A stretch of DNA of 64,000 nucleotides. Source: Agromyces sp. SYSU T00194 (GTDB taxonomy: Bacteria > Actinomycetota > Actinomycetes > Actinomycetales > Microbacteriaceae). Positions 18,710 through 26,611 of the stretch are shown here, piece after piece. The stretch's first letter is position 1; each line of letters starts with the position of its first letter. Both the position numbers and the translations under genes were made by a program. The notes below the pieces were generated by a model. It did not search any database. It saw only the letters and a program-made list of their open reading frames with translations, and had not been told where the DNA came from. The stretch is taken from positions 868,001 through 932,000 of the forward strand of contig NZ_JBEPJZ010000001.1 in the NCBI RefSeq assembly GCF_040496035.1. Reading direction: 5' to 3'.

Positions 18710-20791
18710 TCAGCTCGGACCGGGGCCCGCGATGCTGCCGGTGAGCGGCTCGCCGCCCGACCGGCTCGCGAAGCAGTAGTAGGCGCGCTGGCCCGCGGTC
18801 CACTGCTCCTCGGTCACGGGGAACGACGCCTGCACCTGCAGGTCCTCCATGCCCGCGACCGTCGACAGGTCGATGATGCCCGCCCGCGTGCAGCGCTCGG
18901 CCATGCTCGCGGCCAGCTCGGCCTCGCCCGGGAACGGGGTGTCGATCTCGCCGAGCGTGCCGCGGTACACGAGCTGCGCGGCGTGCGGGTTCGCGCAGTC
19001 GACGACGGTGAACTCCTCCGCCCACGGCGAGGAGAACGGGTCGATGCACTCGGTGCCGAACAGGGTGTCCCAGTCGTGCGTGCCGGGCGCCTGCGCCTGG
19101 GCGGGCGCCGGGATGATCGTCGGCGTCGGGGTCGGCGTCGCGGTGGGCGTCGGGGTCGGCGTCGCCGCGGTGACGACCACGTCGCCGAGCCGCGTGCCGA
19201 GGAAGAAGAGGCCGACGAGGGCGATCGCGGCGACGAGGCCGCCCGCGATCCAGAGCAGCGTGCGGTTGGCGCGGCCTCCGCCGCCGGACCCCGCGGCACG
19301 AGGTGCACCCGGCACGGGTCCGCCCTCGGACGGCGGCACCGCTGCGGCACCGGGGTCGGCCTCGGCACGGGGCAGGACCGCGGTCGCCGGCGCGCTCGCG
19401 GCGATGCCGAGGCCCGCGAACGGCAGCAGCCGCGTCGCGTTCTCCTCCTCGGCCGCGGTCGGCGGCATGCCGATCTGGGCGATGCCGGGCAGGTGCGCGG
19501 TGTCGTCGGCGAACTCCGCGCGGTCCCAGGTGTGCGTCGGCTCCGGCTCGGGCGCACCGAGGGTTCCGAACAGCTCGGCGAACGGATCGTCGTGCTCGCC
19601 CGCGTGCGGCAGCGGCGTGCCGCCGAAGGCCTGGCCGAACGGGTCGGCGCTGAAGCCGTCGTGGCCGGTCGGCGCGGGGCCCGGGTCGACGGCGGGCGGC
19701 GTCGCGAAGGGATCGCGCAGGTCGAACGGGTCGTGCATGTCGAACGCGCCGCCCGATTCGGGCGCACGCTCGGCGGGCGGCGTGCCCCCGGCGCCGAGGA
19801 GGTGCCAGATCCCCTCCGACTCGCCGGGGGGCGGGCCCGGGCGGGCCGCGCCGGACGCCGACGCGGCCGCTGCGGCGCCGAAGGCGCTGCCCGCGATCCA
19901 GGCGGTAGACGACCCGCTCGAGTCCTGCGCGTCCGCCTCCGCCGCGGGAGCGGGCGCCGACTCCGGTGGAGCCGGCTCGGTCGTCGGCTCCGGCATCGGC
20001 TCCGGCTCGGGCGCAGCATCGGCCTCCGCCTCGGCCCGCTTCCGCGAGCCGCGGCGCGCGGCGGCACGCGGGTCCGACGCGCTCGGGTCGGGCTCGAGGT
20101 TCCAGAAGAAGCCGCGCTCGCCGACCGCACGTGCGGGATCGGCCTGCGGGTCCGCAGGTGCGGACTCGCCCGCGACCACGGCTGCCTCGGCGTCGCTCGG
20201 CGCGGACTCGGATGCCGTGGGCTCACGGTCGAAGATCGACCAGACGAGTCCGTCGTCGGCGGCGGTCGGGGCGCCGGATGTCGCGTCAGGCGGAACGGGT
20301 GCGGCGGGGCCGGGGTCGGCCGTCGACACTGCGTCCGCCGGCGGGGCCACGGGCGGCGCGGGCGGAACCGGCGGCATCGGCGGCACGGGCGGGGGCTGCG
20401 CTCCGGCGGCGGGCTCCGCCGGGGTGTCGGCGGACTCCTCCGGCTGCGCCGCCGACGGCTCGGCGGGCGCCTGGTCGCCGGGCGCCTCGGGCGAGGCGTC
20501 CGGTGCCTCGCTCGTCGCCCGCTTCGCAGGCCGCTCGGCCACCGAGAACCAGTCGTCCACCTCCGGGGCGGCCGGCGGGGGCGGCGGCTCCCAGTCGATG
20601 CGTGCGCGCGGCTCCTCGGCGGGTGGTTCCTCGGGCTCGGCGGCCGACTCGGCGGCATCCGCCCCCACGGCCCCGGGCGCAGCGGCCTCGGGCGCAGCGG
20701 CCTCGTCGGGCTCGTCGCCGCCGAGCTGGCCCATCAGCCAGTCGGTGCCCCCGGCGACGTCCCCCTCGTCGCGGTCCTTGCCGGCTGCCAT
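18710..20791 (-). CDS. septum-formation-type membrane protein with long disordered N-terminus
   Basis: This 693-residue protein has a very long Pro/Ala/Glu-rich cytoplasmic region (about 1-500). One membrane helix follows (LLWIAGGLVAAIALVGLFFLG, about 510-532), then a TPTPTPT linker and an extracytoplasmic domain of about 125 residues with four cysteines (ECIDPF, VDCANPHAAQ, ERCT, YYCFA). That last domain resembles the actinobacterial septum-formation domain. The role in division is only a family name. Its ATG shares one base with the pyrE stop (TGATG), so they are co-transcribed. Confidence 0.7.
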   Translation of the reverse strand: MAAGKDRDEGDVAGGTDWLMGQLGGDEPDEAAAPEAAAPGAVGADAAESAAEPEEPPAEEPRARIDWEPPPPPAAPEVDDWFSVAERPAKRATSEAPDASPEAPGDQAPAEPSAAQPEESADTPAEPAAGAQPPPVPPMPPVPPAPPVAPPADAVSTADPGPAAPVPPDATSGAPTAADDGLVWSIFDREPTASESAPSDAEAAVVAGESAPADPQADPARAVGERGFFWNLEPDPSASDPRAAARRGSRKRAEAEADAAPEPEPMPEPTTEPAPPESAPAPAAEADAQDSSGSSTAWIAGSAFGAAAAASASGAARPGPPPGESEGIWHLLGAGGTPPAERAPESGGAFDMHDPFDLRDPFATPPAVDPGPAPTGHDGFSADPFGQAFGGTPLPHAGEHDDPFAELFGTLGAPEPEPTHTWDRAEFADDTAHLPGIAQIGMPPTAAEEENATRLLPFAGLGIAASAPATAVLPRAEADPGAAAVPPSEGGPVPGAPRAAGSGGGGRANRTLLWIAGGLVAAIALVGLFFLGTRLGDVVVTAATPTPTPTATPTPTPTIIPAPAQAQAPGTHDWDTLFGTECIDPFSSPWAEEFTVVDCANPHAAQLVYRGTLGEIDTPFPGEAELAASMAERCTRAGIIDLSTVAGMEDLQVQASFPVTEEQWTAGQRAYYCFASRSGGEPLTGSIAGPGPS

Positions 20792-21339
20792 CAGGCGAGC
20801 CCCAGGTCGTCGAGTCCGATCGCGTAGCGGTAGGGGTAACCGGCACCCTCGATGACCTCGCGCGCCTCGGTGCCTCGGTCGACGACGACCGCGACGGCGG
20901 CGATCTCGGCGCCGACCTTCTCGAGCGCCTCGATGGCCTTCAGCGGCGAGCCGCCGGTGGTCGAGGTGTCCTCGAGCACGATGACGCGCTTGCCCTCGAG
21001 GTCGGGGCCCTCCACCTGGCGGCCGCGGCCGTGGTCCTTCGGCTCCTTGCGCACGACGAACGCGTCGTAGCTCGCACCGCGGGCGGCGCCCTGGTGCAGC
21101 ACGGCGGCGGCGATCGGGTCGGCGCCCATGGTCATGCCGCCGACGGCGACGACGTCGGGGATGTCGGCGATGAGGTCGAGCATGACCTGGCCGATGAGCG
21201 GCGCGACGCGGTGGTCGAGGCTCACCTTGCGCAGGTCGACGTAGTACGACGCCTTCTTGCCGCTGGTGAGCGTGAAGTCGCCGTGGAACACGGCCTCGGC
21301 CGTGATGAAGTCGATGAGCTGCTGGCGTGCGTCGGTCAC
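20791..21339 (-). CDS. pyrE: orotate phosphoribosyltransferase
   Basis: PyrE makes orotidine 5'-phosphate from orotate and PRPP in pyrimidine synthesis. Motifs are FTLTSGKKASYYVDLRK at the N-terminus and the PRPP-binding loop VIVLEDTSTTGGSPLKAIE. The open frame permits a start at GTG 21348, but TAGAGT (minus strand, 21347-21352) overlaps that codon and ends 7 nt before the next GTG at 21339. I therefore prefer 21339 (182 residues, leaderless). Confidence 0.95.
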   Translation of the reverse strand: MTDARQQLIDFITAEAVFHGDFTLTSGKKASYYVDLRKVSLDHRVAPLIGQVMLDLIADIPDVVAVGGMTMGADPIAAAVLHQGAARGASYDAFVVRKEPKDHGRGRQVEGPDLEGKRVIVLEDTSTTGGSPLKAIEALEKVGAEIAAVAVVVDRGTEAREVIEGAGYPYRYAIGLDDLGLA

Positions 21340-21521
21340 GGCGTCCACTCTATTGTGCGGCGGCCGTACACCATACCCGGGGTGCCACGGGGCGCCTGTG
21401 CACGACGCGCCGCCGAGCGCATCGACCGCGGGCGCCCCCGGGACGACGACGGCCGCCAGTGGGAGTCCCTGCCCACCCGGCGGCCGTACGCAGGCCGAAG
21501 CCCTGCTGGAGGAGGCGCGCG

Positions 21522-21671
21522 TCAGATCGCGCGCGGGTACTCGCGCTCGGGCACGCGGCGGTAGCCGTCGCGTGCCGTCTCGACGACTGCCATGACGACA
21601 GCCGCTCCGGCGCTGACTGCGAGCAGTGCGAGGAAGGCGAACACGATGATCCTTTCGTCGAAGTGGCGCAT
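21522..21671 (-). CDS. small single-pass membrane protein
   Basis: This is a peptide of about 49 residues with one strong membrane helix, IIVFAFLALLAVSAGAAVVMAVVE, and a basic/acidic C-terminal tail ending REYPRAI. No function is recognised. Three starts are possible: ATG 21671; GTG 21644, which has AAGGA about 5 nt upstream and gives 40 residues; and GTG 21749. The upstream DNA on this strand has two perfect 9-bp inverted repeats (21666-21689 and 21690-21726). It is divergent from a LysR regulator. Confidence 0.55.
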   Translation of the reverse strand: MRHFDERIIVFAFLALLAVSAGAAVVMAVVETARDGYRRVPEREYPRAI

Positions 21672-21726
21672 GTCGGTCGGGACATGCGCGACGCCGGCTC
21701 GGAACCCTCGTGGTCGCGCCGGCGTC
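21666..21726 (-). promoter_or_regulatory. two hairpins in the leader/start region of the small membrane protein
   Basis: GCGCATGTC (21666-21674) and GACATGCGC (21681-21689) form a perfect 9-bp inverted repeat that includes the ATG at 21671. GACGCCGGC (21690-21698) and GCCGGCGTC (21718-21726) form a second one immediately upstream. In RNA from the minus strand, the start codon would be buried in a stem. Confidence 0.45.
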
Positions 21727-21771
21727 ACCTCAATTGAACCGCGAATCACTGTTCAGCACAAGCTCACAATA

Positions 21772-21788
21772 CTACACGAACTGTGTAG
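21772..21788. promoter_or_regulatory. LysR-type palindromic operator
   Basis: CTACACGAACTGTGTAG has perfect 6-bp arms around GAACT. Its right end overlaps TAGGCT (21786-21791), the -10 box ending 6 nt before the LysR gene's ATG. On the other strand, TAGTAT (21769-21774) is a possible -10 box for the divergent small gene. This is the expected position for an autoregulating LysR protein. Confidence 0.6.
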
Positions 21789-21797
21789 GCTGACTAC

Positions 21798-22715
21798 ATG
21801 GATGTACGCCGGCTCGACCTGCTCCGCGAACTCGCCGAGCGGGGCAGCGTGACCGCGGTCGCGGAGGCCACCGGCCGCACGCCGTCGGCGGTCTCGCAGC
21901 AACTCAAGGTGCTCGAGCGCGAGGCCGGGATGCCGCTGACCGAGCGCTCCGGCCGCGGGGTCGTGCTGACCAGCGCCGGGCACGCCCTGGCCCGGAGCGC
22001 GGCCGACGTCGCGGTCGCCCTCGAGCGCGCCGAGGCGCTGTGGGACGAGTTCCGCAACGACCCCGGCGGCGAGGTCACCCTGGTCACCTTTCCCACCGCC
22101 GGGCAGATGCTCCTGCCGCAGGTGCTCACCGACCTCGCACCGATCGACGACCTGGTGCTGCACTGCAGCGACCTCGACCCCGGGCTCGACGAGTTCCCCG
22201 ACCTCACGAACGACCACGACATCGTGCTCGCGCACACGATGCCCGGCCTGCTCTCCTGGGGCGGCCGGGGCCTTGCGGCGATCGAGCTCATGACCGAGCC
22301 GCTCGACGTCGGCCTGCCCGCCGACCACCGGCTCGCGGGTCGCAGCTACGTCACCGCGACCGACGTCGCGGACGAGCTCTGGCTGGGCGTGCCGCCGGGC
22401 CTGCCGTTCGAGCGCGTGCTGCACGAGATCGAGCAGCAGGCGGGCCACCGCGCGCGCATCGGCCAGCGGTTCAGCGACCTCCGCGTGATCGAGGCGTTCA
22501 TCGCGGCCGGCCACGGCGTCGCGCTCGTGCCCCGGTTCACCTCGGGCAACGTCTCCACCGACGTCGTGCTGAAGCCGCTGCGCGGCGTGACCGCGGAACG
22601 CACGATCGTGGCGCTGATGCGCCCCGACGTCGCCGAGCGCCTAGCCGTGCGCACCGTGGTCGACGCCCTCGTGCGCCGCGCCGCGCAGGTGCAGGCCGCA
22701 CACGCCGCCGCGTGA
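21798..22715 (+). CDS. LysR family transcriptional regulator
   Basis: This 305-residue regulator has an N-terminal winged helix: LDLLRELAERGSVTAVAEAT, then PSAVSQQLKVLEREAGMPL. A periplasmic-binding-protein-like effector domain follows (about 90-300). The effector is unknown. Its mRNA looks leaderless (TAGGCT, then 6 nt, then ATG). A 17-bp palindrome overlaps the promoter. The likely target is the divergent small membrane protein or the LysR gene itself. Confidence 0.92.
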   Translation: MDVRRLDLLRELAERGSVTAVAEATGRTPSAVSQQLKVLEREAGMPLTERSGRGVVLTSAGHALARSAADVAVALERAEALWDEFRNDPGGEVTLVTFPTAGQMLLPQVLTDLAPIDDLVLHCSDLDPGLDEFPDLTNDHDIVLAHTMPGLLSWGGRGLAAIELMTEPLDVGLPADHRLAGRSYVTATDVADELWLGVPPGLPFERVLHEIEQQAGHRARIGQRFSDLRVIEAFIAAGHGVALVPRFTSGNVSTDVVLKPLRGVTAERTIVALMRPDVAERLAVRTVVDALVRRAAQVQAAHAAA

Positions 22716-22755
22716 CCGACCGACCGGTCGGATCCACGGGCTAGACTCGCTCGTC

Positions 22756-23547
22756 ATGAGCGACGACGCGATCCTGTTCGACGTGACCGACGGGCTCGCC
22801 CGCATCACCCTGAACCGGCCCGACCGGCTGAACGCCGTCGACCCGGCCGCCATCGCGGGCTGGCGCGCCGCGGCAGAGGCGGTCGCCACGCGCGACGACA
22901 TCGGCGCCGTGCTGCTCGACGCCACCGGTCGCGCATTCTGCGCCGGCGGCGACGTGCGCGCCATGTCGGAGCTCGCCGCGACCGACCCGACGGGCGGCGA
23001 GGAGTCGGTCGCCCGCCTCGCCGACACCATCCACGAGGGGCACCGGATGCTCCGCGAGTCCGCCGTGCCGATCGTCGCCGCCGTACAGGGCGTCGTGGTC
23101 GGCGGCGGGCTCGGCTTCATGCTCGTCGCAGACGTGATCGTGGCATCCGAGCGCGCCACCTTCGGCAGCCGCTACGCCAACGTCGGACTCACGCCCGACT
23201 GCGGCGTGAGCACGCTGCTGCCGGAGGCGGTGGGCACGCGCCGAGCGCTCGAGCTCACGCTCACCGACCGCATGCTCACCGCCGCCGAGGCGCTCGAGTG
23301 GGGCCTCGTGGCCGAGGTCGTGGCCCCCGACGCGCTCGACGCGCGGGCTCGGGCGATCGCCGCCGTCTGGCTCGAGGGCGCGACCCGCGCCTACGGCCAG
23401 GCGAAGCGCCTCCTCCACGCGGGCGGCACGCGCTCCTTCCAGGAGTCGCTCGACGACGAGGCGCGCACCATCGGCGCGGCGTTCGCCTCGCCGGAGGCGC
23501 AGCAGCGCGTCGCCGCGTTCGCCGCGGCATCCGCCCGCGACGCCTGA
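22756..23547 (+). CDS. enoyl-CoA hydratase/isomerase family protein
   Basis: This 263-residue crotonase-fold protein has ITLNRPDRLNAVD, the first oxyanion-hole segment AFCAGGDVRAMSE, and the second oxyanion-hole segment QGVVVGGGLGFMLVADVIVA. It then has ATFGSRYANVGLTPDCG, where the usual catalytic glutamate position near GLxPD holds the aspartate typical of the PaaG-like/isomerase branch. It could hydrate or isomerise an enoyl-CoA in fatty-acid or aromatic breakdown. It stands alone with TAGACT (22742-22747), 8 nt before the ATG. Confidence 0.85.
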   Translation: MSDDAILFDVTDGLARITLNRPDRLNAVDPAAIAGWRAAAEAVATRDDIGAVLLDATGRAFCAGGDVRAMSELAATDPTGGEESVARLADTIHEGHRMLRESAVPIVAAVQGVVVGGGLGFMLVADVIVASERATFGSRYANVGLTPDCGVSTLLPEAVGTRRALELTLTDRMLTAAEALEWGLVAEVVAPDALDARARAIAAVWLEGATRAYGQAKRLLHAGGTRSFQESLDDEARTIGAAFASPEAQQRVAAFAAASARDA

Positions 23548-23614
23548 CCGCACGACCGACACCCGAGCGGGGCGCCCGCCCGAGGCATCCGCTCGCCCCC
23601 GCATCGACCGCGAC

Positions 23615-24310
23615 TCACTGGCCCGGTTCGATCGGCTGCGCGAGCCCCTCCTCGTGCAGGAACGCGATGACCGCGGCGACGCGCCGGTGCAGGTGCGGCT
23701 CGTCGCTCAGGCCGAGCTTGGCGAACACCGAGGTCGCGTACTTCTCGATCGACGACTCCGAGAGGTGCAGCGCCCCGGCGATGCCCGAGTTGCTGCGGCC
23801 CTGGGCCATCAGCTCCAGCACGTCGTGCTCGCGCTCGGTGAGCTGTCCGAGTGGTGACGCCTCGCGGCGCGGTGCCCGCACCAGCGCCTCGACGACGGCG
23901 GGGTCGAGGCGCGAACCGCCGGCCGCGACCGCCTGTACCGCGCCGACGAGCGTCGCCGGGTCGCCGATGCGCTCCTTGAGCAGGTAGGCGAGGCCCGCGG
24001 TGCCGTGGCGCAGCAGGTCCATCGCGTAGGCGGCGTCGTTGTACTGCGAGAGCACGACGACGCCGATCGACGGATGCCGCGCGCGGATGCGGTGCGCCGC
24101 CTCGATGCCGTCCGTGCCGTTGCCCGGCGGCATCCGGATGTCGGTGACGACCACGTCGGGCACCTCATGGTCGACGACGACCTCCAGCTCGATCGCCGAG
24201 CCGGCGTCCGCGACGACCTCCACCTCCCCCGAGCCGGTCAGCGCCCGTCGCACGCCCTCGCGCACGAGGTAGTGGTCGTCGGCGATGACCGCGCGCAGCC
24301 GCTCGCTCAT
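23615..24310 (-). CDS. NarL/LuxR-type response regulator
   Basis: This 231-residue regulator has a receiver domain with phosphoacceptor aspartate in VVVTDIRMPPG (near residue 56). It ends with a LuxR-type helix-turn-helix: LTEREHDVLELMAQGRSN, then LSESSIEKYATSVFAKLGL. The ATG overlaps the stop of the upstream histidine kinase gene (ATGA), so the two form a cognate pair. Regulon and signal are unknown. Confidence 0.93.
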   Translation of the reverse strand: MSERLRAVIADDHYLVREGVRRALTGSGEVEVVADAGSAIELEVVVDHEVPDVVVTDIRMPPGNGTDGIEAAHRIRARHPSIGVVVLSQYNDAAYAMDLLRHGTAGLAYLLKERIGDPATLVGAVQAVAAGGSRLDPAVVEALVRAPRREASPLGQLTEREHDVLELMAQGRSNSGIAGALHLSESSIEKYATSVFAKLGLSDEPHLHRRVAAVIAFLHEEGLAQPIEPGQ

Positions 24311-26406
24311 GTCGCCGCACCGTCCCCGGGGAGCGCGAACTCCGCAACCACCGCTGCGCCCTCGCCCGGCGTGCTGCGCACCTCGAGGGTGCCGCCGACC
24401 GCGGCGACGCGCGCCGCGAGGTTCGCCAGCCCGTTGCCGGTCGCGCTGTCGGGGTCGAACCCCGCGCCGTCGTCGTGCACGCGGATGCGCAGCGCGTCGT
24501 CGCCCAGCGACAGCGCGACGTCGATGCGGTGCGCGTCGGCGTGCTTGAGGCTGTTCGCGAGCGCCTCCGCCACCGCGAAGTAGCCGGCGCCCTCGATGTC
24601 GTCGCCGAGCCGGCGCTGCCGCAGCATCGGGTCGGCGCGCACGCCGACCGGCACCGGATGCCGCGAGGCGAGCGCCTCGACCGCCGCGAGCAGTCCGCGG
24701 TCGCTCAGCACCGACGGGTGGATGCCCTGGGCGAGCGCGCGCACGTCGGCGAGCACGCGCTCCAGGCCCTCGCGCATCGCGACGAGGTCGTGGTCGACGT
24801 CGCCCTCGCGCACGTACTCCTGGCGGGCGTGGCCGGCGAGCCCGATCAGCGCGGTCAGCTCCTGCTGCACGCCGTCGTGGATGTTCCGCTCGATGCGCCG
24901 GCGCTCCTGCTCCTGGGCCCGCACCAGCCGCGCGCGCGAGGCGTTGAGTTCCTCGGCCTGCTGCGCGAGGCGCTGCGTCAGCCGCACGTTGCGCACGGCG
25001 AGGCCGGCCTGGCCCGCGAACGTGCCGATGATCGCGGCATCCTCCGCCGAGAGCTGCCCGGTCGCCTTGGGCCCGCACTCGATGCGTCCGACCCGCTCGC
25101 CGTCGACCTCGATCGGCACGACGAGCTCGGGGTCGCCGGGCGCGTCATCGACCGTCGGCCCCGGCTCGAGGCGCACCCGCGCCCAGGTCAGCCCCATGCC
25201 CTCCTCGAGGGTCGTGGCGATGCGCGGCAGCAGCGTGTCGAGCTCGTACGTGCCCGCGAGGCTCTCGCCGAGGCCGACGACGAGCTGCGACGGGTCGGCT
25301 CGGGCGCCGAACACGCGCCGGTCGGCGAGCTGCTCGACCCTCCGCCGCAGCGGCTGGAACGCGACCGCCGCGATCATGGCGATCGCCACCGCCCAGCCGA
25401 CGGGCAGCAGCGTGCCGGCCGCGGCGCCCACGAGCGAGCCGGCGAGCACGTACGCCCCCGCGATCGCCACCCAGAGCAGGCCGTAGAGCAGCGTGCCGCG
25501 GATCACCTGGTCGGGGTTCAGGCGCGCCGGCTGCAGCAGGCCGAGCGCGATGGCCGCGGCGAACACCATGCCGCTGCCGATCCAGAACACGGCGATGATC
25601 CAGCGAGGCTCGCCCGAGCCGATGAGCAGCTGCGTCGCCAGCGCGATGACGATGGTCGCGATCGGCAGGAACATCCAACGCATCGACTGGCGCCGCAACG
25701 GTGCGGCCCGCACGTACCGGATGATGAGCACGACGCCGCCGACGAGCGGCGGGACGGTGCCGAGGTAGTCGCCGATCGGCACCCCGACCTGCGCGTCGAG
25801 CGGCGCGAACGGCAGGGCGAACGGGTTCGGCACGGGCGGCGCGTCGAAGTAGAACGGCACCGTCACGAGCGGAGAGAGCAGGAGGAGCGCCGGCGGCACG
25901 GCGAGCAGCAGCCAGAGCGCGTCGACCGCGCGACGCTCGCCGGTGGTGGCGCGGCCGTCGGGGAAGAGCCCGACCACCCGTGCCGCTCCGACCGAGGCGA
26001 ACACCACCGCGGTCTGCGACGCGAGGTTGAGCAGCGCCACGAGCGCGGCGGCGCCCTCCGGCCCGCCCGCGTCGATCGCGATGCTCATCGCGATCTCGCA
26101 GGACGCGCTGATCGAGCTCACCGGGATGAGCGCGAACCACCCGACGAGCGGATGCCTCGGCCTGCGGACGAGCACGACGGCCACGGCCGCGATCGTGACG
26201 GCGCCTCCGGCCATCCAGGGCAGTTCCTCGAATCGGCCGCCCATGAGCACCACGACGAGCTGCGCGAGCCAGTTCACCGACACGAGCGCGAGCACGACCC
26301 ACGGCCAGCGCGGCGGACGCGCAGGCCGTGCCGGACGCGTCGGTGCCCGCTTCCCGGGCGCCGTCGCGTCGCCTGACGGCGATCGCGTACCCATGGCACT
26401 CCCCAT
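24307..26406 (-). CDS. NarL-type sensor histidine kinase with membrane sensor and GAF-like domain
   Basis: This protein of about 700 residues has about eight N-terminal membrane helices (30-330). A GAF-like region follows (about 365-495), then a HisKA_3 dimerisation helix with phospho-His in RRRIERNIHDGVQQELTAL. The C-terminal ATPase domain has ANSLKHADAHRID, DDGAGFD and GNGLANLAARV. The start is uncertain: ATG 26406 has GGAGG 6 nt upstream, while ATG 26394 has GGAG only 4 nt upstream. The membrane region has no recognised ligand domain. It is paired with the downstream response regulator. Confidence 0.9.
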   Translation of the reverse strand: MGSAMGTRSPSGDATAPGKRAPTRPARPARPPRWPWVVLALVSVNWLAQLVVVLMGGRFEELPWMAGGAVTIAAVAVVLVRRPRHPLVGWFALIPVSSISASCEIAMSIAIDAGGPEGAAALVALLNLASQTAVVFASVGAARVVGLFPDGRATTGERRAVDALWLLLAVPPALLLLSPLVTVPFYFDAPPVPNPFALPFAPLDAQVGVPIGDYLGTVPPLVGGVVLIIRYVRAAPLRRQSMRWMFLPIATIVIALATQLLIGSGEPRWIIAVFWIGSGMVFAAAIALGLLQPARLNPDQVIRGTLLYGLLWVAIAGAYVLAGSLVGAAAGTLLPVGWAVAIAMIAAVAFQPLRRRVEQLADRRVFGARADPSQLVVGLGESLAGTYELDTLLPRIATTLEEGMGLTWARVRLEPGPTVDDAPGDPELVVPIEVDGERVGRIECGPKATGQLSAEDAAIIGTFAGQAGLAVRNVRLTQRLAQQAEELNASRARLVRAQEQERRRIERNIHDGVQQELTALIGLAGHARQEYVREGDVDHDLVAMREGLERVLADVRALAQGIHPSVLSDRGLLAAVEALASRHPVPVGVRADPMLRQRRLGDDIEGAGYFAVAEALANSLKHADAHRIDVALSLGDDALRIRVHDDGAGFDPDSATGNGLANLAARVAAVGGTLEVRSTPGEGAAVVAEFALPGDGAAT

Positions 26407-26553
26407 CATGGCCCTCCACGGCACGCGAGGGGTGAGGGAGATCCCCCCGAGCGCATTGCGGAAACACCGCACCGGAGCCTGCGCCGGGCACCGATCCGCC
26501 GGCGGCGCCCGGTTCGTAGTGTGCGGGTACAGGTTGCACACGCCCGGAAGGCA

Positions 26554-26591
26554 CGCGACGGCCGGGGCCGCCATCACCCCCGGCCGTCGCG
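26554..26591 (-). terminator. strong terminator hairpin after the semialdehyde dehydrogenase gene
   Basis: CGCGACGGCCGGGG (26554-26567) pairs perfectly over 14 bp with CCCCGGCCGTCGCG (26578-26591) around a 10-nt loop. It lies about 20 nt past the stop codon of the minus-strand dehydrogenase gene and so ends the pyrimidine cluster. Confidence 0.7.
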
Positions 26592-26611
26592 CGCCTGCAG
26601 CACTGCCGCGA

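Noticed and set aside
18849..20855. 668-codon open frame on the plus strand
   Set aside because: It is antisense to the septum-formation-like gene and pyrE, and its Gly/Ser/Ala-rich sequence mirrors the repetitive coding strand. It has no ribosome-binding site.
23564..23595. Terminator hairpin between the enoyl-CoA hydratase and response-regulator genes
   Set aside because: Only a short GAGCGG/CCGCTC stem with a long loop can be drawn, which is too weak to list.
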